A stretch of 64,000 nucleotides of DNA, taken from assembly GCA_050084985.1 (NCBI GenBank), contig JBITNC010000001.1, forward strand, positions 150,102,001 to 150,166,000, read 5' to 3'. Source of the DNA: Nageia nagi. Taxonomy: Eukaryota; Pinophyta. This document shows, in pieces, positions 25,376-35,022 of the stretch. The position numbers and the translations under genes were made by a program. The stretch's first letter is position 1, and every line of letters starts with the position of its first letter. The notes below the pieces were generated by a model. That model was not told the DNA's origin. It was given only the letters and a program-made list of their open reading frames with translations, and did not search any database.

Positions 25376-26530
25376 CAGAAGGGTTTGTTGTGGAATGCAA
25401 AGAATCTTTTGTTTGCAAGCCCAAAAAGTCTTTGTATGGACTTAAGCAAATCCCTTGGGCTTGGTACAAAAAGATTTCAAAATTATTTAAGGACATTGGG
25501 TTTTCTAAATGCTTATTTGAAATGGATCTTTATGTGTTGAACCAAGGACAAGACTTGATCTTGATTCTTCTCTATGTGGATGATCTATTGATCATAAGAA
25601 ATAATATAGTCCTCATACAATACTGCATGTCTAAATTGAAGGTAACTTTGGGAATGATAAACCTTGGTCTATTGCACTACTACCTTAGTATGCAATTGTA
25701 CCAATAAAGGGATTGTACTTATCTTAGTCAATCCAAATATATCTTAGATATCTTGTAAAATTTTGGAATGGAGTACAAACATGCTATAATTCCAATCTCT
25801 CCTCAAATCACTTTATCTCTTAGTTCCAACTCTCAATTGGCAGATGCTATGGCTTACAGGAAACTAATTAGTAGTATTATTTATTTGACTATTTCCAAGC
25901 CAAATATTTCCTTTATTGTGAATTTTATGGCTTATTTTATTTAAAAGCCATATATTGAGCACCTCAATGTAGTTAAGCAAATTTTGAGGTATATTGCAGG
26001 CACTAAGGATCTTACTCTCAAGTATGATAAGTTTTTCTTAATTGTTCTCTTAAGATTCTTAGATTCTAACTATGGGGGAGATAGAGATGATAGAAAATCA
26101 ACCTATACTTATGTGTTTAGCATTGGTTCAGGTGCTATCTCTTAAACTTCCAGTAAGCAACCTACTACTACTCTCTCCAACATAAAGGCTAAATATCATG
26201 CAATGTCAATTACATCCCAAGAAGCCATTTGGTTGAGGCATTTTCTGAAAGAGGTTGGGTATGAGCAATTTCATCCATATCAAATTTTTTTAGATAATTA
26301 GTTATTTATTTCTTTGGAAAAGAATCATATTTTTCATCAAATAATAAAGCACATAGAAATCCAAGCCCACTTCATCAAATACAAGGTTTTGGATGGTCTT
26401 CTATACTTCTAGTATTGTCCATCTATCTTAAACTTTGTTGATTTGGTCACCAAGCTCCTTCCTAAAGCATAGTTCTCCAAGCTTAGGGATTATATTGGGT
26501 TGGTGAAGTTACCCTCAAAAAGAGAGTAAA
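25376..26530 (+). pseudogene. Copia RT / RNase H, + strand part of the rearranged element
   Basis: Open from 25,390 to 25,707: KPKKSLYGLKQIPWAWYKKI, catalytic LILLYVDDLLIIRN, LLHYYLSMQLYQ. It continues with stops through LTLKYDKFFLIVL, the RNase H motif DSNYGGDRDDRKSTYTYVFS, NIKAKYHAMSITSQEAIWLR and HIEIQAHFIKYKVLDG, ending near 26,530. Closely parallel to residues of the young element at 37,830-38,939. RT starts abruptly at the inversion boundary, so the first half of RT is missing. Confidence 0.9.
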
Positions 26531-26880
26531 GGTTGAACTCTTGGGGAATCCATTATAACTACTTCCTTATTAATAAATTTGCTAAGCACTTTGTTTATTT
26601 GTATACTTTGCTTATACATTACTTTTTTGGTGACTATAAGTAATGGCTTGACATATTAATGATGAATTATAGTGCATCGAAAATCCAAGCACATTATATC
26701 AAGGAGAAAGTTCTTAATGGAACAACTATAGCTCTATTTATTTGATTTTACCTCTCCTTATTTATTTGCTAGCCACTTTAGAAACTTTGTTGTGCACACT
26801 TTGAAAGTTTCTTATGGTTAGTGAAGTTATCCTTAAGGGGAAGTGAAGGTTGAATTCTTATTTTTAATTCATGTTTGTGA
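26340..26880 (+). repeat. Duplicated RNase H tail, period about 340 bp
   Basis: The end of RNase H (26,340-26,540, IEIQAHFIKYKVLDG ... GLVKLPS) is followed by a second diverged copy (about 26,680-26,880), recognisable by AAAATCCAAGCACATTATATC, AAGGAGAAAGTTCTTAATGG and TTAGTGAAGTTATCCTTAAG. The second copy has no open frame. Confidence 0.65.
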
Positions 26881-26884
26881 TGAT

Positions 26885-27230
26885 AACTTCATCCCTAGAA
26901 GGATATTTTGTTGTATAGTGTTGATCTTAAATGTATACCTTTGTGGTTAGTTCTCTTTGTGTGAGGAACTTATGGTACATTTTGGTTTCTATTGTTAGTA
27001 TGCGAGGAATCAGTATGTGTTTGTTGGTACTATTTGGTTATCCACATGTGTTGATGTAACTTCATCCCTAGAAGGATATTTTATTTTATAGTGTTGATCT
27101 TAAATGTACACATTCATAGTTAGTTCGTTTTGTGTGAGGAACTCATGGTACATTTTGGTTTCTATTATCACTATGTGAGGAATCAGTATGTGTTTGTTGG
27201 AAATGTTTGGTTATCCATATGTGAGTGATT
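26885..27230 (+). repeat. 173-bp tandem duplication in the copia 3' region
   Basis: Units start AACTTCATCCCTAGAAGG at 26,885 and 27,058. Both contain TATAGTGTTGATCTTAAATGTA, trimmed here to its shared core, then TTTGTGTGAGGAACT and GAATCAGTATGTGTTTGTTG. The TTAGTTCTCTTTGTGTGAGG part is related to the minisatellite unit at 39,014-39,515. Confidence 0.9.
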
Positions 27231-27259
27231 TATGTATGCATATGCACCTTTTGTTATTG

Positions 27260-27738
27260 ATCAACATAAGTTTTATAATATACAGTAGATGACTATAAGT
27301 ATTGGTTTGGCATCTTTGTGATGGCTTATAGTGCATCATTGATCAATTTATAGATGGCATTACTTAGTTCATTTATCTTGTGATTGATATGAATGTTTAT
27401 ATGATGCATCTAACTAATCTTATTTATGAGCTGCTTGTAGCTTGCAAGTTTCATATTGAGAATGCGGTTACCTACTTCATGTGGGCAAGCTCATGAAGGC
27501 TCACATGTCAACTCAATGTTAATTGACTATACGTACAATGAAACTAATTGTGGTTAATGATTGTATTGTAAACCATTTTTTCAAATGGTATTGTAGTAAG
27601 TATCAAACTAAGATCTTGCTTATTTCTCAAATATGTAAAAGTTCTCATCTCTGCTTGTATCTCTTTAGAGGAGAACTCTCTCTTACTTTCTCTTTCTTCT
27701 TTCTCTATGCTCTATCCCAATAGTACATTAAGGGGAAG
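27260..27738 (+). other. Conserved copia 3' noncoding block and polypurine tract
   Basis: Matches 12,208-12,677 and 39,530-39,987 with the same order of landmarks: GATGACTAT, GGCATCTTTGTGATG, TATGATGCATCTAACT, GCTTGTAGCTTGCA, TTGTAAACCATTTT and CTCAAATATGTAAA, then a CT-rich run. It ends in the polypurine tract ATTAAGGGGAAG (27,727-27,738). No reading frame is shared, so the constraint is not on protein. Confidence 0.75.
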
Positions 27739-28105
27739 TGTTAGAATTTGTAATATAAAATTGTATAATAGTTCTCTTTAATTTAAATTCACTTAACACT
27801 TAAAGTATCTTTAAATACCATAAAGCATTAAAGGAATAAATATAGAAAGGGGAATAAATATAAAAATACCTTTAACCTTATCTTTGGATTAAAATAAGGT
27901 TAAATGGTGGGTTTCTTCTTATAAATAGAGAGGTACCCCTCCTCTCATTGTTACATACAATTGTAAAGCAATATTTGCTCTAAGTTTAGGGTTTGGAGAG
28001 AGAGAAGAGATTTTGTAAGAGAGGTCCTTGAGAATAAAAAGATCTTAGTTAGTGTATGTACTTCCAAGGAGGAAGGAACCACTTTATATCTTGTGTTATT
28101 TGTGA
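27739..28105 (+). mobile_element. 3' LTR of the rearranged copia element, truncated
   Basis: Starts TGTTAGAATTTGTAATATAA and follows the 5' LTR to GTGTTATTTGTGA at 28,105, where similarity stops; about 100 bp of the LTR end is missing. No target-site duplication can be read for that reason. TATAAATA lies at about 27,920. Confidence 0.85.
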
Positions 28106-29750
28106 GAGCAAGTTGACATGAGATACCACTTCATATTGATATGGTACAATGGACCATGGGAATTAAGAATTGGGAGTGGCTATTCTCATTTAGGATTGCC
28201 TATGTCAAGATGATGGATCCTATGACATGTGATAATGGTTACTTGATAGCATTGGTGGAGAGTGGACACCTCCACCAACACATTCATGTTATTTATTGGA
28301 GAGTGCACCATTACTCTCGAGTATATCTAGAGGATCTTTAGGATCCCAATAGAGGGGAAGCTTATGGTCAGGTTAGGAGCAGATGTTGATCAACAAATGA
28401 TCACATCAAAGCTAATTAAAGCATATTGATGGCATATTTAATGGGTATGGGAGGATTTGATTATGAGGCTACATATAGAGATGGATTTTGCGAGCCTTAC
28501 ATGGTATTTGCATTGGTGATCATTGCAACGCATATTTATCCATACTCTTTTGGGGTGCTTTTCCCTTGGAAGCTATGCGGCATGCTAAGGAGGATGCATA
28601 AGGTTGGCATTATTTTTTGTGTGGGGACTTGCACTTATCATTTTGGTCTATAGAGAGTTGGTAGAGATTAGGCTTCAATGTTGATGAGGGATGGCATGCT
28701 CCCTCCTTCTCTAGATTTGAGTATGGGAGCACATCTAGATGGGCAAGCTAGTAGGGCTACCATTTGACATACATGTAGAGGCTGATGCAAGATAGGAGGA
28801 GCTAGGAATAGAGGTACCCTATGCCATGAGATGCGGGAGGGATTACAAGCCTAGGAGGTGGCATACCCACATTGGGTACTTGACATACTATAAACCCTAA
28901 ACCTATGATTAGATGGCCCATGATAAATAGAGGATGGTTATGATTTGGCTTGAATTTGGAGACCTAAGTGGGTTAGGATATAGCATGGGGAGATCTAGTT
29001 ATTCTATTTTTATCAAGTCATGCACCAATTTAGTCTACTACAAGATGCTCTTGGGTCACTTGTAGTCTACACCAAGTACAACTTGAATGGGTTACTAATG
29101 ATAGCATACATGGAGATTAGACCTAAGTTGGATCCCCCAGTTATGATCTCCATGGTTAGAAATGTAGGTACTACTCCTTCCTATGACTAGTATTAGGATG
29201 GTTGACTAGCAGCAGTAGCTCCCTCAGTAGATAAAGATGGAGGAGATGGCGATGCAGCAACTAAAGCTACAGTAATGATTCTTGGGGTTGGTTATGATGC
29301 TTAGGTCAGAGGTGTAGGTAGAGGTAATGGAGATGGATGAGATGCCATGGATGGATAATACATGGGCATCAATGGTTGGGGTGATATGGACATACTAGAT
29401 GTACCAACGGTAGCCCCAATGGTAGGATAGGGAGGAGATATGGTTGTAGTCTAGCAACAAATTGCACAGCTAGAGAGAGAGTTGGTTATAGCTCAATAGT
29501 GTATTAAAATGCTAGAGTAGGATGTTAATGGTCAGACTCATCATCTCAAGGAGGTGAACAATAGGGTTATAGCATATGAGGAGGAATTTGGGAGGATACA
29601 GCACCCGATTCCAACAATGTCAAGCTCATCCAGGATGAAGACCAACAAGGGTACTCAGCTAACCCCCACAGCTTCTCATGGCTTACAATTTTCACATGGG
29701 GTAGTCCATCTGATCACACCACCACTCCTCTCAACCATCTAGCTCACATT
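28106..29750 (+). pseudogene. Plant-mobile-domain-like reading region, antisense in the gypsy element
   Basis: A less AT-rich + strand stretch inside the - strand gypsy element, between its integrase and its 3' LTR. Open parts are 28,141-28,341, 28,426-28,653 and 29,554-29,742. The first reads LIALVESGHLHQHIHVIYWR and then VHHYSRVYLEDL, similar in pattern to the ALVERWRPETHTFH and ITLEDV motifs of plant mobile domains. The second has FALVIIATHIYPYSFGVLF and IIFCVGTCTYHFGL, like the LLLxxxGxxxFP and WGxxxLAxLYREL parts. The tail (29,460-29,580, QQQIAQLERELVIAQ) looks like a coiled coil. Several stops break it. Tat-lineage elements are known to carry extra, often antisense, ORFs at this place. 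Domain identity is from motif pattern only. Confidence 0.5.
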
Positions 29751-31837
29751 CAAGGAGACATGGTTGAGCTAAACATATATGTTTTGATATGTACTATATG
29801 CATTTGTAAGATATGATATGTATTTTTGATGGCCATGAGGCCTTTTTGATATATAGATGCCTATGTTTGATGTAGTTGTGGAGTGTGTTTTATAATGATT
29901 ATGCATGCTATGTGTTTATGGATGCTATGTAGGTTTTAGATGTATGCTCTAGGTGTATGTTTTATGATGATTTAGACTATGTTTCATTGTATGCAATGCA
30001 TGTTTAATATTTATGATCTATATTGTACATGATGATGCAATATTCTATGTTTGAATTTTATTTTATACTATGTATGTTTTGGAAGAAATGAACATGTAAG
30101 GATAATCACATTCAAAAGTAAACAAACTTGACATAAAAATAAGACTTTAAAATGGACAAAATGATAACAAAGTGACAATGATAACAAGTTTAAACCAATC
30201 ATTTGAATGGTAAAAAGATTAAAAATTTGTAAAAAAGATAATAACAATAATGAAAAAAGATCATCATAAAATAATCAATTAATAATGTAAATAAAATGAT
30301 AACAAAATAATGAAACAATGATAAAAAGATAACAAAAAATAGATAACAAGACATTGATAAAAATGACAAGGAAAAGATTAAATAAATATCGTCACAAGAT
30401 AAAAAGTTATTTAAAAACAAAGACTTAAAATAAATAACGTGACTAAAAAAGAAGAGAAGACGAATAAATAACAATGGACAAATGAAACAAACAAGTGATC
30501 ATACATTAAATTTGTTAAACAAATGAAAACTTAAAACTATGCAAAAGAGACAAAATATGGATCATAAGGACACACTCAAAATGTAAATTTAAGTGAACCA
30601 TAATGAAATGCAAAAATATCGATTCAAATGTGTTACAAAAATGCAACTACAATTAATCAAAATAAAACCTTGCCAATTTTAAGACTCTAAAAAAAAGTGA
30701 AAAATGATCAATTTTGACACTCAAAAACAAGCAACCACTGTGTCAGTTTAATAAATAAGTTTGGTGATATGATAGATGGATGAAAAATCTAAGTGGTAGA
30801 AAATACGGATCAAAAAATAGAGGTCATTTGGCCTATTTTCTAACCTAAAACCAAATCCAACTTTGACTTTATGAAAGACCTTTAGCTTAGAAAATGGTGC
30901 AACATTTCAAGTAGGATTTTGTTTGAGTTTTAAAAAGACACCAAATGATAAAGTTAGACTATGAAATTTGGTGGGATGATAGACAGTATAATAAATACCC
31001 ACAAAAAATTGATGAAATTAAAAACGAACTTAGTTGGTAGGTTTGAAACTAGCAAACCAAAGGCAACTTTTTGAGGTGTCAAATTTTAGGACCTTTGGTC
31101 CTAAAACAAAATGGACTTAGAACTTGTTACAAAGAGAGTCTAAATGATTTGAAAAGGCATATTAAGCTATAACCATATACAATAAAAATAAGTTTACAGG
31201 AAAAAATGATCAAATAAAAAATCAACATAGGTTGAAGTAATGACCAAAGTGGCCAAGTAGCCCACTTTGGAAGGCAAAACAAGATATAAAGGACAACAAA
31301 AATATAATTAAACTTATGTACTATGACCACATTATAATTTTCTAGCAAACAAAATAAACTACATGAGAAACTATCATGGTTAGGCAAGTTTTTGAAGGCC
31401 AAATGAAAACCAAAAAGTTCAAAGTGCAAAAAGGTGCAAAGTGTAAAGTTCAACAAAGTGAGATAAAATAACTTGGAAGTTAACATAGGTAAACATAAAA
31501 GATATCAAGTAATGTCACAAAATAATAAATGTAAAAAATAAAAGTGGAAATGGATTTTGAATCGACTTCCATTTTAATGTGTAGAATGACCTCTTTTTGT
31601 CAAACAACTTTCGGATTGATGCTAAGCAGTGTCATTCAATGGCCCCAACATATGGATTCAACGATGAAGGATTATGGAAAATGATTTGGCAAGATAAAAT
31701 AAATGACATGGTGGAAAAAGAAAAGAGACAAGGATCGAGTTCCATCTTAATGTGTAGGACATGTACTAGCTCCATACTGGACTAAGTAGAAGAGAATGTC
31801 CAATAGTCCATGTCATGATGATGATATAAATACATAT
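29751..31837. other. Noncoding internal region of the gypsy element
   Basis: About 2 kb without a recognisable gene. 30,100-30,660 is very A-rich on the + strand, with many GATAACAA and AAAATGATAA motifs. The hydrophobic - strand open frames at 30,199-30,474 and 31,127-31,486 are composition effects of this A-rich strand. A short + open frame (31,597-31,785) lies between two related 20-bp stretches (TTCCATTTTAATGTGTAGAA at 31,568 and TTCCATCTTAATGTGTAGGA at 31,740); no motif was recognised. The last five bases, CATAT, are the target duplication of the next copia element. Confidence 0.6.
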
Positions 31838-32327
31838 TGTTAGAATTTGTAATGAAATATTGTGAATATCTAAACTCCTTGTAAATTCAATTAATCACTT
31901 AAAGTATATGTAGATACCTTAAGGGATTAATTGAATTCTTTATTATGTGTGGACTTTGACCTTACCATGGGGTTAGTTGGTAGGTTAAAGTTAGGTCATA
32001 CATTTATTGTAATCCTAACCTTACCTTTGGGTTAAAGGGAAGTTAGGGAGGTGCTCTCAAGCTATAAATAGAGGGCCTCTCCTCTTGTAACATAACTAAG
32101 ATTTGGAGTAAGATTACTCTACTAGTTTGTGTAGGAGAGAAAGAGAATTGTAGTAAGAGGTGCATAGATTGAGAATTGAGAACTAGTTGTGGATGTACTC
32201 CCAAGGAGGGAGGAACCACATTATATTTGTGTTATCTTGTGTGAATGGTGTTATTAGCTTGTAGATTATGAATGATTGAGTTTCCTAGTCTTGGACCTTG
32301 AGGATTAGAGTAGGTCTAATTCCTTCA
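31838..32327 (+). mobile_element. 5' LTR of the young copia element
   Basis: 490 bp, TGTTAGAATTTGTAATG ... TAATTCCTTCA. Its partner at 39,988-40,477 is also 490 bp; I count 11 substitutions and no indels by eye (about 2.2%). The 5-bp CATAT at 31,833-31,837 is repeated at 40,478-40,482. TATA box TATAAATA at 32,063-32,070. It is followed by the primer binding site at 32,330. Confidence 0.97.
32063..32070 (+). promoter_or_regulatory. TATA box of the young copia 5' LTR
   Basis: TATAAATA in the context GCTATAAATAGAGGGCC, identical in the 3' LTR at 40,213-40,220 and matched by TATAAATAGAGAGG in the neighbouring copia LTR at 24,235. Confidence 0.65.
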
Positions 32328-32329
32328 AT

Positions 32330-32341
32330 TGGTATCAGAGC
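32330..32341 (+). promoter_or_regulatory. tRNA-Met primer binding site of the young copia element
   Basis: TGGTATCAGAGC, an exact match to the usual complement of the plant initiator tRNA-Met 3' end, 2 bp after the LTR. Confidence 0.93.
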
Positions 32342-32398
32342 TTGGTGTGGAAGCTCTTCTTCTTGGTGTGGAAGCTTTTTTGGTGTGGAAGCTCTTAT
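32338..32398 (+). repeat. Three short tandem units after the primer binding site
   Basis: GGTGTGGAAGCTCTTCTTCTT, shortened here to its core GGTGTGGAAGCT, recurs three times in about 60 bp. No function inferred. Confidence 0.8.
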
Positions 32399-32858
32399 TC
32401 CTTCAATTTTAAGGTCTTGGTGAGGTAAATTCAAGAGAAGGTATAACCTCCTTCATATAATCTCCTTAATATTTTTTGGCTTATGTCACTAATGATACTA
32501 ACATATCTTGAGTTTTGTGTTAGTTAATTTTGCAAAAAAAAAATAGGCTAAAAATAGAAATATAATGCTTTTAATTATACTAGCCTCTAGTGAGCATGAT
32601 GTTAATTTTTTTTAAAGAGATTAGTATATAAAAAATTGCAATATTTCTTTATGCCATTTATTGTTGAATTAAAGAGACAGCTCTCAATTTTTATACTTTT
32701 ATTCAAATTTTGAAATTTTTTGAGAGCAATATTTAGTATGACAAGGAGTATACAAATTGTTTTGCCTTAAAATTAGCCTTATATAAATTTGTATACAAGG
32801 AGTATTACTATATAAATTTTTTTTAATCTTTATGACCTTGAAAAAACTATACAAGTTT

Positions 32859-32931
32859 TTTGTGAGCATGGATCAAACATGTGACCTTCAGATCTTCAGT
32901 TTGACACTCTCCCAACTGAGCTATGCGAATT
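32859..32931 (-). pseudogene. tRNA-Phe(GAA)-derived pseudogene or SINE head
   Basis: On the - strand: TAGCTCAGTTGGGAGAG (D arm and box A), ACTGAAGAT with the GAA anticodon (complement of 32,895-32,897), then AGGTCACATG and TTTGATCCATGCTCAC (T arm and box B, with C to T changes). It follows plant tRNA-Phe throughout the D, anticodon and T arms. The acceptor stem is lost: ATTCGCA at the 5' side does not pair with the A-rich 3' side. There is no intron. It could be a dead tRNA gene copy or the head of a tRNA-derived SINE; the A-rich sequence does not settle this. Confidence 0.8.
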
Positions 32932-32946
32932 GTTTGACAAAAAAAA

Positions 32947-33036
32947 ATGCCTCGCCAAAATGTAGTCTTATGGACTGCAATAGTCGATGGATATGCACAA
33001 AATAGATATGTTGAAAAGGCCTTCGAATTCTATTGT
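32947..33036 (+). pseudogene. PPR-protein gene fragment
   Basis: The start of the 32,947-33,180 open frame reads MPRQNVVLWTAIVDGYAQ then NRYVEKAFEFY, a good fit to a PPR helix pair of plant organelle RNA-binding proteins (typical: MPxRNVVSWTAMIxGYAQNGxxEKALEF). After EFY the similarity ends. A second possible piece at about 33,466-33,540 reads VGHKLHACIWRCQSLFVF, like the G-x-x-LHA-x-I-R stretch found between PPR motifs. Both are on the + strand, in line with the copia element. It is not a complete gene; the rest of the PPR array is missing. Confidence 0.6.
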
Positions 33037-35022
33037 TACCTCTCCCATCCACCTTCGTTCTTCCTACTCGCAGGCTACTCCAACACTATTAGGTTTCTCC
33101 ATTTCAAAAACCAGTGCGGAATGAATTATCCCTATCCCGTTCTCTGCAAAGATTTATCCCAAGCTTGTTCTATATTCTAATACAAGAAATCCACGTTATT
33201 CTTTCTTTCCAAATTTAGATCTCTTAAGTTGCAGAAGCAACCATGGTTGTGTTGCAGACTACCCATTTCATTATCAACCAGAGGAACAGCCCACAAAGCA
33301 TAGAAGGCTGAATTCACTCTGGGACGTTCTCCTCGTACATAACCAGGATTGAACTATGGTTTTTTTAGAGTTGCAGCCCATCTTGGTTTGGAATTTGTTA
33401 GAGATATATCTTGTGCTATACAAGATCTCTCTCGTTCTATTTTTAGAACTGAACAAGCATAGACTGATGTTGGACATAAACTCCATGCTTGCATATGGAG
33501 ATGCCAAAGCCTCTTTGTGTTTGTTGATAAGATATGGAGTTCTTGAAATACTACTTCCCATTCAGGCAGCCTACCTTTCAACCCAAGGTTTTGAAAGACA
33601 CAGAGAAATCTGTAATCAGTCAAACATGCTTTTGAAAACCAGCTTGGACAAAAGGTAGAATAAAACTTTAGTCTGCGCGTTGCCACAAACATTCATCCAA
33701 CAACCCCATATCATCACCACACACAAACAATAATAGCACCCCACACCTCGATCAGTGCCTCACGTCTCCTCCGCCTATGCTCCTATGCATGGCCACCATC
33801 ACCTCCCTTCTACTCATGTAGCCTTTTCAATTTGTTTTTTCAAACATAGTTGTTGAGCATTTAATTTTTTTACCAACTAAGGAGGGGGTTTGATTTTTTA
33901 TGTCCTTGTTTAATTACTCCCAAAGAAGCAACGTATACTCCTTCTTAGTAAGGGAAGGGTAGCCATCACTATTTTACCTATGTGCATTTATTTTTTTTGA
34001 CTTGGAGTGCTTAAGGTAAAAGTAGCATTAAATATGCATGTAGTAGGGGTATGGGTCTCCTCTTTTTCCATTTAATTCTTGCAGACTTGGAAAGTAGTGA
34101 ATATTTTTTTAAAAACTTTGCTTACCTTTTTTAAAAAAAGATGCTTAGAATAATTTTTAAATTGCATTTTTAATTTACTAAGGTGCACATGCAATTTCTA
34201 GAATGTCAATCTCTTAGCATTTGTTTCTCTAAGTATGGTAATTTACTTAGGCAAAACATTTTTTTTAGTAAAAATTTTGAATGAATTTATGAACTTGAGC
34301 AAAGTATGCAAAATGTAAAATGTCCTTTAGGGGTTAGTACAAAACCCATTGGACTCTTAAGGTTTCAAGTTCTTGTGGATGATGTATTTTTTACTTTACT
34401 TTATATTTTTGCACAATTGCTTTATACTTGCAAAACGCAAAATATTGAAAGTAACCCCTAAAATGAACACATCCGCATGTACTTTTCCACAACATGACTT
34501 GTTTGGGGAGCCACGAGGTGAGGATAGGGTAGACTGGAGCCTTTTTAGTCTGAAGAACCAAGTGGTGGTAAATCCATCTTAATTGCCCCTAAGATCTCTG
34601 TTGGATTGGACATAACTCTATTAGGTGGATAGGCATGTATGTAGTGATACCACATGTTCGCACATCCATTCAGGGATTATCCTGATAACCTAGGAGGAAA
34701 ACTGAAAACCTTAAAAAGATAATTAAAATGGCCAGTCCAAGATACATCAGATCCTTGGAAAATAGTTGGTACTTCTCCTTGAGAGAGTATATTATTGACC
34801 AAGGTGAACTGGTTGAGGAATGGTAGTACTTGGGCTCCACTTTGCGGGCATCCAGGTGAAGGCCTAATTCTATACAAGAAAACAACCTCAAATTTATCCT
34901 TCTACGGATCTTGGTTTATAAGTTTGCACATGTGGACATGTTTACTTATTAGATGTTTGATTTGTATAGATGGTAAATTGTAGAAATTTATTCTTTTCTT
35001 ACTTATTTACTTTTATGTAGCA

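Larger units (their letters stand above)
32342..35022 (+). other. Unusually long leader of the young copia element with foreign sequence
   Basis: 2.7 kb separates the primer binding site from the gag ATG. Only the first ~120 bp and the last short part look like a copia leader. The middle holds a tRNA-Phe-like sequence (32,859-32,931), PPR-like coding fragments (32,947-33,036 and about 33,466-33,540) and a less AT-rich stretch (33,660-33,830). The open frames at 33,274-33,692 and 34,373-34,983 on either strand show no motif I recognise. The element's LTRs and target duplication enclose all of this, so the foreign DNA either travelled with the element or entered it later. Confidence 0.7.

Noticed and set aside
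30199-31486. Open frames of 91 and 119 codons on the - strand, like membrane proteins
   Set aside because: They lie on the T-rich strand of a low-complexity A-rich tract. Phe/Leu/Ile-rich translation is expected by composition, and no motif or start context supports them.
32859-32931. A functional tRNA-Phe gene
   Set aside because: The acceptor stem does not pair and T-stem bases have changed, although the anticodon loop is intact.
33274-33692. Overlapping open frames on the - strand in the copia leader
   Set aside because: No motif, and the + strand has weak PPR similarity across the same stretch.
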